A DNA stretch of 64,000 nucleotides, from contig CAYWJB010000008.1 of the NCBI GenBank assembly GCA_964458495.1, forward strand, positions 124,001 through 188,000, given 5' to 3'. The stretch comes from JANWVO01 sp964458495. GTDB taxonomy: Bacteria; Acidobacteriota; Terriglobia; Bryobacterales; Bryobacteraceae. Of this stretch, positions 25,724-34,854 are shown one piece after another. The translations under genes were made by a program, and so were the position numbers. The notes beneath the pieces are model-generated. The model was not told the DNA's origin. It ran no database searches and saw only the letters and a program-made list of their open reading frames with translations. Numbering within the stretch: position 1 is the first letter of the stretch; each line of letters opens with the position of its first letter.

Positions 25724-27607
25724 TCAGCCAAGCAGCGTATGCGCGATCCAGGCGCACACCCACGCCAGCGTTCCCATGTAGAGGAACTGGATGGCAGGCC
25801 ACTTCCAGCCGCCCGTCTCCCGCCGCACCACGGCCAGCGTCGACATGCACTGCATGGCGAAGGCGAAGAAGACGAGCAGCGCCACCGCGCCACCGAAGGT
25901 GAGTTCTCTTTGCAGAGCGGCCTGGAGCCCGGCGCTGTTGTGATCGGGATCCATGCCGTAGATGGTCCCGAGCGTGCCGACGATGACCTCCCGCGCGGCC
26001 AGCGACGTGATGAGCCCGATGCCGATCTTCCAGTTGAAGCCGAGGGGCGCGATCAGCGGCTCGACGGCGCGCCCGAGCGTGCCTGCCAGACTCTGTTCAA
26101 TGGGCGGCGGCGCCCCGTTGGAGGTGGGCACGCTGGCAAGGATCCACAACAGAATCGCAACGCCAAGGATCACCGTGCCGGCGCGCTTCAGGAACGCCAG
26201 AGTCCGGTCCCACAGCCTCAGCCCGATGCTTGTGAGCGTGGGCATGCGGTAGGGGGGCATCTCGAGGACAAACGGCGCCCGGTCGCTGCGCAACACAGAG
26301 GACTTCAGAAGCTTTGCCGTGCCGATGGCGGCGAGGAAGCCGAGCAGATAGAGCCCCAGAAGAGCGGCGGCGCGCGTGCCCAGGAACGGACCGAAAAAGG
26401 GCCTTTCAGGAATGAAGGCGGCGATGATGAGCGTGTAGACGGGCAGGCGCGCCGAACAGGTCATAAAGGGCGCGATGAGGATGGTGGCGATGCGGTCGCG
26501 CCGGTTTTCAATGGTGCGCGTGGCCATGATGGCGGGCACGGCGCAGGCGTAAGCCGACAGCAGCGGGATGAAGCTCTTGCCTTGAAGCCCCACGCGCGCC
26601 ATGGTGCGGTCGGCGATCAGCGCGGCGCGCGCCAGATAGCCGGAGTCCTCCAGCACGGCGATGAAGAGAAACAGCAGCAGGATTTGCGGCAGGAAGACGA
26701 CGACGGCGCCCACTCCGCTCCAGGCGCCGTCCACAAGGAGCGACTCCAGCCAGCCGTCCGGCAGCGACGCGCGCATCCATGTGCCGGTGAGCGCCGCGCC
26801 CGCCTGGATGGCGTCCATCATCGGCCGGGCCCAGCTGAAAATGCTCTGAAACACCGCCGCCACCACGAATGCGAAGACGAGCGGCCCGGCGAGCGGATGC
26901 AGGAACACGGCGTCCAGCCGGCGGGTCCACAGCGGCGGCGCCGGGTGCGTGTATCGAGCTCCATGAGATACGTCACGGGCCCACTGCCGGCAGGCGGGCA
27001 CGTCCTGCAGCACCGGCAGTTCCACCACGCGCGGCACGGCGATGCCGCCGGTGAGGAACTGCGCCACGCTCTTGACACCCTCGCCCGTGACTGCGCTCAC
27101 CAGCACCACAGGGGCACCCAGTTGATTCGCCAGCGCCTCGGTGTCCACGGCGCCTCCGCGCTGCCGCAGGTCGTCGGCCATGTTCAGCACCACCAGCGTC
27201 GGCAGCCGCAGGCTGAGCACGGCAGCCGCCAGGGGCAAGTGGCGCTGGAGGTTCGTGGAGTCCAGCACCAGAATCACGCCGTCGGGCCTGCGCAGCCCCG
27301 GCATGGCGCCATGCAGGACGTCATGGGTGACCTGCTCGTCTTCCGAACGCGGGCTCAGGCTGTAGATGCCGGGCAGGTCGATGATATCGACAGCGTGATG
27401 CCCGGGCAGGTGGGCCTTTCCAAGGTGATGCTCGACCGTGACGCCGGGGAAGTTGGCCACTTTCTGGCGGAGCCCTGTGAGGCGGTTGAACAGGGTCGTC
27501 TTGCCGGAGTTGGGCGGGCCGATGAGCGCCACCAGCCGGGGCGGAACAGGCGCAGCGGGCGGGCTTGCCAGCCGTGCCGCATCCGCCCTGCTGTGGCAAG
27601 AGGCCAT
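25724..27607 (-). CDS. feoB: Ferrous iron transporter FeoB
   Basis: This 627-residue membrane protein imports Fe2+. The N-terminal GTPase domain shows G1 GPPNSGKTTLFN, G3 DLPGIYSLSP and G4 LNMAD; the membrane part has two gate-type repeats (for example SYACAVPAIMATRTIENRRD and AAREVIVGTLGTIYG). It is shorter than the enteric protein (about 770 residues), as in many soil bacteria. ATG 27607 lies 5 bases past the feoA stop region. The open frame extends upstream to 27673, but that would overlap feoA and is not conserved in type. It is transcribed with feoA. Confidence 0.95.
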   Translation of the reverse strand: MASCHSRADAARLASPPAAPVPPRLVALIGPPNSGKTTLFNRLTGLRQKVANFPGVTVEHHLGKAHLPGHHAVDIIDLPGIYSLSPRSEDEQVTHDVLHGAMPGLRRPDGVILVLDSTNLQRHLPLAAAVLSLRLPTLVVLNMADDLRQRGGAVDTEALANQLGAPVVLVSAVTGEGVKSVAQFLTGGIAVPRVVELPVLQDVPACRQWARDVSHGARYTHPAPPLWTRRLDAVFLHPLAGPLVFAFVVAAVFQSIFSWARPMMDAIQAGAALTGTWMRASLPDGWLESLLVDGAWSGVGAVVVFLPQILLLFLFIAVLEDSGYLARAALIADRTMARVGLQGKSFIPLLSAYACAVPAIMATRTIENRRDRIATILIAPFMTCSARLPVYTLIIAAFIPERPFFGPFLGTRAAALLGLYLLGFLAAIGTAKLLKSSVLRSDRAPFVLEMPPYRMPTLTSIGLRLWDRTLAFLKRAGTVILGVAILLWILASVPTSNGAPPPIEQSLAGTLGRAVEPLIAPLGFNWKIGIGLITSLAAREVIVGTLGTIYGMDPDHNSAGLQAALQRELTFGGAVALLVFFAFAMQCMSTLAVVRRETGGWKWPAIQFLYMGTLAWVCAWIAHTLLG

Positions 27608-27611
27608 AGCT

Positions 27612-27878
27612 CTAATTGTTCCTGACGAGGATGTGCCGCGCCGTTTCCCGCCGCAGAGCGACCTCCGCGCCATCGACGCGGAAGACGCGGGGATCGCCCC
27701 CGGGCGCGCTCAGCGCCGCCGCCACGCGGTGTCCGGGAATGAAACCCATTTCCATCAGGCGCGCGGCGAACTCTTCCGGCAGGTCCAGCCGTTCGATCAC
27801 CGCCTCCGCTCCCGCAGGCAGTTCCGCAAGGCTTGCGGCCCTCCGCTTCCGGGACGCGGCCTTGAAACCGAGTTGCAT
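27612..27878 (-). CDS. feoA: FeoA-type SH3-like protein
   Basis: This 88-residue protein has the FeoA pattern: LAELPAGAEAVIERLDLPEE, then RLMEMGFIPGHRV and a C-terminal VDGAEVALRRETARHILV. FeoA is a small cytoplasmic SH3-fold protein that supports FeoB. The first 12 residues (rich in Lys/Arg) are not typical and the true start may be later. Its stop is within 5 bases of the feoB start. No Fur box was recognised upstream. Confidence 0.88.
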   Translation of the reverse strand: MQLGFKAASRKRRAASLAELPAGAEAVIERLDLPEEFAARLMEMGFIPGHRVAAALSAPGGDPRVFRVDGAEVALRRETARHILVRNN

Positions 27879-27940
27879 ATGGAGCCCGCGAGCCTCCTGC
27901 TCCCATGGTATCGCATCGGCGGCGGACTCACGGTGCTAAA

Positions 27941-28870
27941 ATGACACGCGTGTCCGGAGGGCCCCCCAAGGCGAACTACACCCGTGACGAGGTCTGCCGC
28001 CTGCTGGGCATCCGCGAGTCGGTGCTGGAAGACTGGGAAGACCACGGCTTCGTGCAGCGCGCCGAGCAATACGCTTTCAAGGACCTGGTGGCGCTGAAGA
28101 CGCTGCGGCAGTTGCGCGCGCGCCGCATGCCCGCCGCCCGCATCCGGCTGATCCTCGAGTCCCTGCGCTCGAAGCTCCACAACATCGCCGATCCGCTCCA
28201 GGAACTCAAGATCTTCACCGACGGCAAGCGGCTCGCCGTGCAAGTGGACGGTCGCAAGATGGAGCCGCTCACCGGACAGCTCCTGCTCGATTTCGACCAG
28301 CAAGAGCTGCGGCGGATGCTCGAGTTCCCCTCGCGCCGCGCCGAGCGGACGCTGGCGCAAGAGATGGAGAACCGCATGCGCGAAGCGGAGCAGTGGTTCG
28401 AGCGGGCGGTGGAAATGGAGCAGGTGGGCGCGCCGCCGGAGCAGATCATCGCCGCCTACGAAAAGGCGCTTGAACGCGATCCCGACGCACCGGCGCCTCA
28501 TGTCAACCTCGGCACCCTTTACTTCCACATGCGCCGGTGGAAAGAGGCCGAGTCGCATTACAGGGCTGCCATCGCCCTGCGCCCGGGCTACGCCCTGGCG
28601 TGGTTCAACCTCGGGAACCTCCACGATGAACTGCGCGCCCCCGACAACGCGCTGGAGTGCTACCTGAAGGCGATGGAAGCCGACCCGAAGTTCGCCGACG
28701 CACATTACAACGCCGCGCTGATTTATCAGTCGCGGCGGGACACGCTCAACGCCGTGCGCCACTGGCAGCAATATCTCAAGCTGGATCCCACGGGCTACTG
28801 GGCCGGCATCGCGCGCCGCGAACTGGCGCGCCTGAAGGCGGAGACGCTGGTTCCGGGCGCAAAGGGCTGA
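27941..28870 (+). CDS. MerR-type DNA-binding domain fused to TPR repeats
   Basis: The 309-residue protein has an N-terminal MerR-like winged helix (YTRDEVCRLLGIRESVLEDW, then KDLVALKTLRQLRARRMPAA), a spacer of about 60 residues, and three to four TPR repeats (about 150-290; AAYEKALERDPDAPAPHVNL, HYRAAIALRPGYALAWFNLG, ECYLKAMEADPKFADAHYNA). MerR-family HspR proteins repress dnaK operons in other bacteria; here the gene sits directly upstream of a DUF2760 gene and two Hsp70-like genes, so a similar role is plausible. ATG 27941 places the HTH near the N-terminus; no strong ribosome site is seen. An upstream in-frame start at 27905 is less likely. Confidence 0.8.
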   Translation: MTRVSGGPPKANYTRDEVCRLLGIRESVLEDWEDHGFVQRAEQYAFKDLVALKTLRQLRARRMPAARIRLILESLRSKLHNIADPLQELKIFTDGKRLAVQVDGRKMEPLTGQLLLDFDQQELRRMLEFPSRRAERTLAQEMENRMREAEQWFERAVEMEQVGAPPEQIIAAYEKALERDPDAPAPHVNLGTLYFHMRRWKEAESHYRAAIALRPGYALAWFNLGNLHDELRAPDNALECYLKAMEADPKFADAHYNAALIYQSRRDTLNAVRHWQQYLKLDPTGYWAGIARRELARLKAETLVPGAKG

Positions 28871-28932
28871 CCCGCAGCAGCGGGGCGCCCGCAGGCCGCA
28901 TTGTATCCTGAAGGTTTGGAGGTGACCCTCAC

Positions 28933-29463
28933 TTGAGCCGCATCAGCATGGCCTTTCGCGCCTTTTTCGGCATTCTCGGCGGCACGTTGCCGGCCGACAT
29001 CGCGCGTGCGCATGGCTACGAAAAAGCGGCGGCGAAGCGGCCCGAGCCCCCCAGGGAACAGCCCAAGCCGGAGACCGGCGCGCTCCAGTTGCTGGGGCTG
29101 ATGCAGCGCGAGGCGCGCCTGATCGACTTCTTCCTGGAGGACATCTCGCCCTACACCGACGAACAGGTGGGCGCGGGCGTGCGCTCCATCCACGCCCAGT
29201 GCCAGGAGGTGTTGCGCAAGCATTTCCGCCTGGCGCCGGTGATCGACGGCGTCGAGGGCACATTTGTGAAGGCGGAGTCGGCCGGCGCACTGGCGCGCGA
29301 ACCCGGCGCCATCCGCTTTACCGGCAACCTGCCCGCGCAGGGCAAGCCCGCGGGCGGCGTGCTGCGGCACCGCGGCTGGCGCGCCGATTCCGTCATGCTG
29401 CCGTCGGCCAGCCCGAAACAAAACCTCTCGATTCTGGCGCCGGCCGAACTGGAAGTGGAATAG
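28933..29463 (+). CDS. DUF2760-family protein associated with Hsp70
   Basis: This 176-residue protein has the DUF2760 layout: a short N-terminal helix, a proline/lysine linker (RPEPPREQPKPETG), then ALQLLGLMQREARLIDFFLE, a conserved helix-strand region with FRLAPVIDGVEGTFVKAE and a closing LPAQGKPAGGVLRHRGW. In other genomes this family is encoded next to Hsp70-like genes; no biochemical role is known to me. The start is TTG at 28933, supported by GGAGGTGA at 28918-28925 with a 7-base spacer. It lies 6 bases upstream of the first Hsp70-like gene. Confidence 0.78.
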   Translation: MSRISMAFRAFFGILGGTLPADIARAHGYEKAAAKRPEPPREQPKPETGALQLLGLMQREARLIDFFLEDISPYTDEQVGAGVRSIHAQCQEVLRKHFRLAPVIDGVEGTFVKAESAGALAREPGAIRFTGNLPAQGKPAGGVLRHRGWRADSVMLPSASPKQNLSILAPAELEVE

Positions 29464-29469
29464 CCCGCC

Positions 29470-31221
29470 TTGCGATATTTCGGCATCGATCTGGGAACCA
29501 CCAATTGCGCGGCCGCGTCGGCGGCGGCCGGCCCGGACGCTCCGGTGGAGCAGTTCGCCATCCCGCAACTGGTGGCGCCGGGTGAGGTATTCGCCGAGAC
29601 GGTGCTGCCTTCGGCTCTCTACCTCGCCGCGGAGGAGGAGTTTCCGCCAGAGGCGCTGGAACTGCCGTGGGGCGGCGGAAGGCGCATCGCCGGACGGTTC
29701 GCCGCGCGGCGCGGCGCGGAGACGCTGGGCCGGCTGGTGACTTCGGCCAAGAGCTGGCTTTCGGCGACGCAGGCCGAGCGCACGGCGCCCATCCTGCCCC
29801 CGAACGCGCCGCCGGGGCTGGAGCGCGTGTCGCCGGTGGAGGCCAGCCGGGCCTATCTGGAGCACATCCGGAACGCGTGGCGGCACCTGCATCCGGAAGA
29901 GCCGCTGCGGGACCGCGCTGTGGCGCTCACCGTGCCCGCATCGTTCGACGAAGTGGCGCGGCAGCTCACGCAACAGGCGGCGGAACAGGCGGGGCTGCCG
30001 GAGCTGATCCTGCTCGAAGAGCCGCAGGCGGCGCTGTATGCGTGGATCGAAAGCCATCCGGACTGGCGCGAGCGGCTGCGGCCCGGCGACCTGATCCTGG
30101 TGGTGGACGTCGGCGGGGGCACCACGGATTTCACGTTGATCCGCGCCACGGAACGCAACGGCGAGCTGGAGCTGGAGCGCATCGCCGTGGGCGATCATCT
30201 CCTGCTCGGCGGCGACAACATGGATCTGGCGCTGGCGCACGCGGCGGCGCAGCGGATGCCGAAACTCGATGCGGCGCAGTTCCATTTGCTGTGGCAGCAG
30301 TGCCGGCTGGCCAAGGAGGCGCTGCTCGAGGACTCGTCCCGGGCGGAGGCGCCGCTGGCGCTTCCAGGGCGCGGGTCGTCACTGATCGGAGGCGCGATCC
30401 GCGGGCGTCTGGAGCGGGCCGAGGTGGAGTCGATTCTGTTGGACGGCTTTTTCCCGCGCGTGGACAGCCGCGAGGCGCCCGTGCGGCGGCGCCGGGCGGC
30501 CTTGGCGGAGCTGGGGCTGCCCTACGAGCAGGACCCGGCGATTACCAGGCACCTGGCGGCGTTCCTGCGCCGCGGCGGCGAGCTGGCGTGCCCAACGCAT
30601 GTGCTGTTCAACGGCGGCGTATTCCGCGCCGCGCGCCTGCGCGAACGCGTGGCGGAAGTGTTGAACGCCTGGCTCGAGCAAGAGGGACGGCCGCCCGCGC
30701 AGGTGCTGGAGGGCGGCGACCTGATGCACGCCGTGGCGCGCGGCGCGGCTTTTTATGCCCGGGCGCGGAACGAAGGCGGCATCCGCATCCGCGGCGGCAT
30801 CCCGCACTCCTACTACATCGGCATCGAGGCGGCCATGCCCGCCGTGCCGGGGTTGAAGCCGCCATTGAAGGCGCTTTCCGTGGCGCCCTTCGGCATGGAG
30901 GAGGGGACGGAAGCCGCCGTGCCGGGACGCGACTTCGCCCTCTATGTCGGCGAACCCGCCGAGTTCCGCTTCTTCGTTTCTTCCTCGCGCAAGCACGATC
31001 CCATCGGCGAGCTGCTCGAGGAGATCCCCGAAGAGCTGGAAGAGCTGGCGCCTGTCGAGATCCGTCTGGATGGCGAGGCGGGAACCGCGGCGCGCGTGAC
31101 GCTGGAAGTGCATGTGACCGAGACGGGCGTGCTGGAGTTGTGGGCGAAAGGCTTGCCGGGCACGCCGCATGAAGGGCGCCGCTGGAAGCTGGAATTCCAG
31201 CTTCGGAGGCAACGGGCATGA
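29470..31221 (+). CDS. Hsp70-family (DnaK-like) ATPase, first copy
   Basis: The 583-residue protein has an Hsp70 nucleotide-binding domain: phosphate-1 loop YFGIDLGTTNCAAA, phosphate-2 loop LVVDVGGGTTDFTLI, and the hinge region LFNGGVFRAARL. The C-terminal part is beta-rich (from about residue 430, ALSVAPFGMEEGTEAA onward) and lacks a recognisable DnaK lid and EEVD tail. Specialised Hsp70-like proteins of this sort occur next to DUF2760 genes. The start is TTG at 29470 by best alignment to the ATPase N-terminus; no GrpE or DnaJ gene is nearby. Its stop overlaps the ATG of the second Hsp70-like gene (ATGA). Confidence 0.85.
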   Translation: MRYFGIDLGTTNCAAASAAAGPDAPVEQFAIPQLVAPGEVFAETVLPSALYLAAEEEFPPEALELPWGGGRRIAGRFAARRGAETLGRLVTSAKSWLSATQAERTAPILPPNAPPGLERVSPVEASRAYLEHIRNAWRHLHPEEPLRDRAVALTVPASFDEVARQLTQQAAEQAGLPELILLEEPQAALYAWIESHPDWRERLRPGDLILVVDVGGGTTDFTLIRATERNGELELERIAVGDHLLLGGDNMDLALAHAAAQRMPKLDAAQFHLLWQQCRLAKEALLEDSSRAEAPLALPGRGSSLIGGAIRGRLERAEVESILLDGFFPRVDSREAPVRRRRAALAELGLPYEQDPAITRHLAAFLRRGGELACPTHVLFNGGVFRAARLRERVAEVLNAWLEQEGRPPAQVLEGGDLMHAVARGAAFYARARNEGGIRIRGGIPHSYYIGIEAAMPAVPGLKPPLKALSVAPFGMEEGTEAAVPGRDFALYVGEPAEFRFFVSSSRKHDPIGELLEEIPEELEELAPVEIRLDGEAGTAARVTLEVHVTETGVLELWAKGLPGTPHEGRRWKLEFQLRRQRA

Positions 31222-33845
31222 AGGTTGGCATCGATCTGGGCACGACGAACTCGGCCGTTGCGTTTATTGATCCGCGCGAGGCCGAAGGGGCGGATTTCCC
31301 GCCGGTCCATGTGCTGCCCGTGCCGCAGAAGACCGCATCCGGCGCGGTGGAGCCGCGCCGCACCCTGCCGTCCTTTCTCCTGCTGGAGGGCGACGGAATT
31401 GTGGGCGAATATGCGCGCGAGCAGGGGGCGCTGGCGCCCACGCGGCTGATTCATTCGGCCAAGAGCTGGCTGTCGAACCCGGAGGTGGACCGCAGGGCGA
31501 AGATCCTGCCCTGGGATGCGCAGGAAGCGGGGCGGGTGATGTCGCCGGTGGAGGCTTCGGCGCGCTATCTGGCGCACCTGCGCGAGGCGTGGGAAGCGTC
31601 GGGGAAGGGACCGCTGGCGGAGCAGGAAGTGGTGCTCACGGTGCCCGCCTCGTTCGACGAGGAGGCGCGCGAGCTGACCGTCGAGGCGGCGCGCCTGGCG
31701 GGGATCGAGAATCTGACGCTGCTCGAGGAGCCCGCGGCGGCGTTCTACGCGTGGATCGCGAATCATCTGGCGCAATCGCAGAAGGCGCTGTTCGACGGCA
31801 TGACGGTGCTGGTGGTGGACGTGGGCGGGGGCACGTCGGACTTCACCGTCATCCGCGTCAGCCGGGAAAACGACCGCGTGTCGTTCACGCGCACCGCCGT
31901 GGGCAGGCACCTGCTGCTGGGCGGGGACAATCTGGATCTCACGCTGGCGTGGCTGGCGGAGACGAAGCTTGAGCGGCAGCTGGCGTTGCGGCAGCGCGCG
32001 GCGCTGAGGCGGCAGTGTTCGGCGGCGAAGGAGCAGTTGCTTGCCGTGCCCGGCGCGCCGCAGGCGGAGATCACCGTGCTCGGCGCGGGCACGTCGCTGA
32101 TCGGCGGCACGCTGAAGACGGTGATTCTGCGCGAGGAGGCGATGGAGCTGGCGCTGGACGGGTTCCTGCCTTTCTGCGCGCTGGACGAGAAGCCGCAGGA
32201 GGACAAGCGAAGCCTGTTCCGCGAAGCGGGGCTGCCGTATGTGAGCGACCCCGCGGTGACGCGCCACCTGGCGGCGTTCCTCTCCTCGAGCGGTTCGCCG
32301 CCGCCCGACGCCATCCTGTTCAACGGCGGCTTCTTCATCCCGGAGCTGCTGCGCCGCCGGCTGGCGGACGTCGTGGAGAGCTGGTACGGGAAGCGCCCGC
32401 TGATCTTCGAGAACAACGAACTGGATCTTGCCGTGGCCATCGGCGCCGCCTATTACGGCTACGTCCGCGGCACCGGCGCCGGCGTGCTGGTGCGGGGCGG
32501 GCTGCCGCGCGCCTATTACGTGGGCGTGGAGTCGCCCGCGGCGGATGTCATTCGAACCGTTTGCCTGGTGCCGCGCGGCACGGAAGAGGGCACGACGCTT
32601 GAGCCGGACATCGAGGGGCTGCAGCTTGTGGCCAACAAGGCGGTGAGCTTCCGCCTGTATTCGTCGCTGACGCGCACGGAGGACCGTTGCGGGGAGGTGG
32701 TGGAGTTCCCCGCCGCAGCAGCGGGCGGGGAGCTGCACGTGCATGCGCCGCTGGAGGCCGTGATCCGTTTCGGCAAGAAAGCTGAAGAGCGGCTGATCCC
32801 CGTGCGGCTGGGCGCGCGGCTCACCGAGATCGGCACGCTGGAGCTTTGGGCGGAGTCGAGGATCAGCGAACACCGCTGGCGCTTGCAGTTCGAACTGCGC
32901 AAGCCGGTGCTGGCCGAACAGCAGAAGCGCGCCCGCCCGGCGGCGGTGATCAGCGCCGAAGCGGTGGAGCGCGCCTGCGCCGCTGTGCGAGAGGTGTTCG
33001 AGGCGGGCGCCGCCCCGCAGGAGGAACTGCCCGCGCGGCTGGAACAGATCCTGGCGCTGGGGCGCAACAGCTGGCCGCTGGAGGTGATCCGCCGGTTGGC
33101 CGATGTGTTTCTGGAGACAAGCGCGGGTCGGCGGATTTCGCCGGGGCATGAAGTGCGCTGGCTGAACCTGGCGGGGCTGTGCCTGCGCCCCGGGTTCGGG
33201 CACCCCGCCGACGACTACCGGATCGAGCTGGCGCGGCGCGTGTGGGCGCAGGGGCTGGCGTTCGACAACCGGGTGGAAAACGAGACGCAGTGGTGGATCT
33301 TCTGGGGGCGCGTCGCAGGCGGGCTGAACCGAAACCAGCAGGCGGACGTGTTCCAGCGCATCGCCTGGGCGCTGCTGCCGAAGGGCAAGCCGCCGCGGCT
33401 GAACGCGAGCCTGGAACGCGAGATGTGGCGCTGCGCAGCGTCGCTGGAACTGTTGCCCGCGGGCACACGGACCGAGCTGGGCAACGCGCTGGTGCGGCGC
33501 CTGCGCTCTTCGCCCAATGCGAGCGACTTCTGGTGCCTGGCAAGGATCGGTGCACGCAAGCTGTTTTATGGGCCTGCCAACCAGGTGCTGCCTCCTGCTG
33601 CGGCGGTGCGATGGATCGAGAGCATTTTGAAGCTGCCCGGCTGCGAGGAGTGCCTGGCGCGGCTGGCGCAACAGACGGGCGACGCGGCTCGGGACATCCC
33701 GCCGGCGACGCTGGAGACGGTGCGCCGCACGCTGGCGGGCAGCCCGGAGTGGATGCGGATTGTGGAAGGCGAAGCGGCCGCCGACCTGGAGTCGATGGCG
33801 CGCGTGTTTGGAGAGCAACTGCCCGAGGGGCTGGTGCTGGGATGA
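31218..33845 (+). CDS. Hsp70-family ATPase with long C-terminal extension, second copy
   Basis: The 875-residue protein starts with the Hsp70 loop VGIDLGTTNSAVAF, has phosphate-2 LVVDVGGGTSDFTVI and LFNGGFFIPELL, and thus an intact nucleotide-binding domain of about 420 residues. It then has a beta-rich substrate-binding-like domain, and a 275-residue helical C-terminal region (about 600-875; for example LPKGKPPRLNASLEREMWR) resembling DUF3731, found after Hsp70 domains. It and the first copy probably arose by duplication and may form a heteromeric chaperone. It is coupled to both neighbours by 4-base overlaps (31218-31221 and 33842-33845). Confidence 0.85.
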   Translation: MKVGIDLGTTNSAVAFIDPREAEGADFPPVHVLPVPQKTASGAVEPRRTLPSFLLLEGDGIVGEYAREQGALAPTRLIHSAKSWLSNPEVDRRAKILPWDAQEAGRVMSPVEASARYLAHLREAWEASGKGPLAEQEVVLTVPASFDEEARELTVEAARLAGIENLTLLEEPAAAFYAWIANHLAQSQKALFDGMTVLVVDVGGGTSDFTVIRVSRENDRVSFTRTAVGRHLLLGGDNLDLTLAWLAETKLERQLALRQRAALRRQCSAAKEQLLAVPGAPQAEITVLGAGTSLIGGTLKTVILREEAMELALDGFLPFCALDEKPQEDKRSLFREAGLPYVSDPAVTRHLAAFLSSSGSPPPDAILFNGGFFIPELLRRRLADVVESWYGKRPLIFENNELDLAVAIGAAYYGYVRGTGAGVLVRGGLPRAYYVGVESPAADVIRTVCLVPRGTEEGTTLEPDIEGLQLVANKAVSFRLYSSLTRTEDRCGEVVEFPAAAAGGELHVHAPLEAVIRFGKKAEERLIPVRLGARLTEIGTLELWAESRISEHRWRLQFELRKPVLAEQQKRARPAAVISAEAVERACAAVREVFEAGAAPQEELPARLEQILALGRNSWPLEVIRRLADVFLETSAGRRISPGHEVRWLNLAGLCLRPGFGHPADDYRIELARRVWAQGLAFDNRVENETQWWIFWGRVAGGLNRNQQADVFQRIAWALLPKGKPPRLNASLEREMWRCAASLELLPAGTRTELGNALVRRLRSSPNASDFWCLARIGARKLFYGPANQVLPPAAAVRWIESILKLPGCEECLARLAQQTGDAARDIPPATLETVRRTLAGSPEWMRIVEGEAAADLESMARVFGEQLPEGLVLG

Positions 33846-34705
33846 GGGAGGATGCCTGGATCGCCGCGATTCGCCGCTGGACGGCGGCGCGTCCGAGGGT
33901 GGATCTCCGCCTTGGCATCGGGGATGATTGCGCCATTGTCCGCCCGCCCGCCGGGCACGAGGTGCTGATCACGACGGACCTGCTGGTGGAAGGCGTGCAC
34001 ATGCGCCGGGGCTGGCTGACAGCTTGCCTGACGGGCAAGAAGGCACTGGCGCGCGGCTTGAGCGACATCGCCGCCATGGGGGGCGCGGCGCGGTTCGTGC
34101 TGCTGTCGCTGGCGCTGCCGCCGTGGGCGGGCGAGCGGTGGGTCAAAGACTTTTACAGCGGGGCAGGTGAACTGGCGCGCCGGTGGGACGTGGACGTGAT
34201 CGGCGGCGACCTGACGCGCGGCAAGCTCCTGACGGCGGACGTGGTGGTGCTCGGCTACGTCCGCGCAGGCCAGGCGCTGCGGCGCAGCGGAGCGCGCCCG
34301 GGCGACGGCATCTTTGTCTCCGGCGCCCTGGGGCGCGCCGCTGCCGCGGGGTACAGGGATGTGCCGGAACCGCGGCTGCAGCTGGGCGCGAAGCTTCGTG
34401 GGAAGGCCACGGCATGCATGGACTTGAGCGACGGGCTGGCGCTGGATCTGCACAGGATGTGCGTGGCCTCGGGCACATCCGCCGAGCTGGACGGCGTGCT
34501 TCCCAGCGCCCCGGGGGCGACGCTGGAACAGGCGCTTTGCGGCGGAGAGGACTACGAGCTGTTGTGCACGCTGCCGCCGGGCGCCAGAGCTCCGCGCGGG
34601 TTCACGCGCATAGGCCGCATGGTGGAAGGCCGCCCGCCGGGTGCGGTGTGGTTTGCGGGCGTCCGGCTGGCGGCGCGCGGGTGGGATCCGTTCGGGCGGC
34701 GCTGA
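33842..34705 (+). CDS. thiL: Thiamine-monophosphate kinase
   Basis: This 287-residue enzyme phosphorylates thiamine monophosphate to the active diphosphate. It shows the PurM-like motifs RLGIGDDCAIV, TTDLLVEGVHM, GLSDIAAMGG and IGGDLTRGKLL, and the CMDLSDGLALDL region. Its length is slightly short for the family. ATG 33842 overlaps the Hsp70 stop (ATGA). Membership in an Hsp70 operon is probably accidental. A 149-base gap follows before the convergent kinase gene; it contains a weak GGCTGC/GCAGCC inverted repeat near 34725. Confidence 0.93.
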   Translation: MREDAWIAAIRRWTAARPRVDLRLGIGDDCAIVRPPAGHEVLITTDLLVEGVHMRRGWLTACLTGKKALARGLSDIAAMGGAARFVLLSLALPPWAGERWVKDFYSGAGELARRWDVDVIGGDLTRGKLLTADVVVLGYVRAGQALRRSGARPGDGIFVSGALGRAAAAGYRDVPEPRLQLGAKLRGKATACMDLSDGLALDLHRMCVASGTSAELDGVLPSAPGATLEQALCGGEDYELLCTLPPGARAPRGFTRIGRMVEGRPPGAVWFAGVRLAARGWDPFGRR

Positions 34706-34854
34706 AGAAGGGGCGGAAGGGGCGGCTGCATGGGCTCCGCAGCCGTGCGCAACCGCCGTTGCTTGCCCCGGCTGCCAGGCTGGCGCAACTCTGCGCACGC
34801 GGAGCGTTTGGCGTCTGCGGGGGCTTTGTCGTTCGTGATCCCGCGGCTCGCCGT

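Noticed and set aside
23975..27625. A 1216-codon open frame on the plus strand across several minus-strand genes
   Set aside because: It lies antisense to the SGNH, DUF3108 and feoB genes, which have clear motifs; it has His/Gln/Arg-rich low-complexity content, as expected for a shadow frame in GC-rich DNA.
25724..27673. Longer FeoB starting at 27673
   Set aside because: It would overlap feoA extensively, and the GTPase domain is complete from the 27607 start.
30942..33818. A 958-codon open frame on the minus strand opposite the Hsp70 genes
   Set aside because: It mirrors two well-supported Hsp70 genes and contains only shadow-type composition without motifs.
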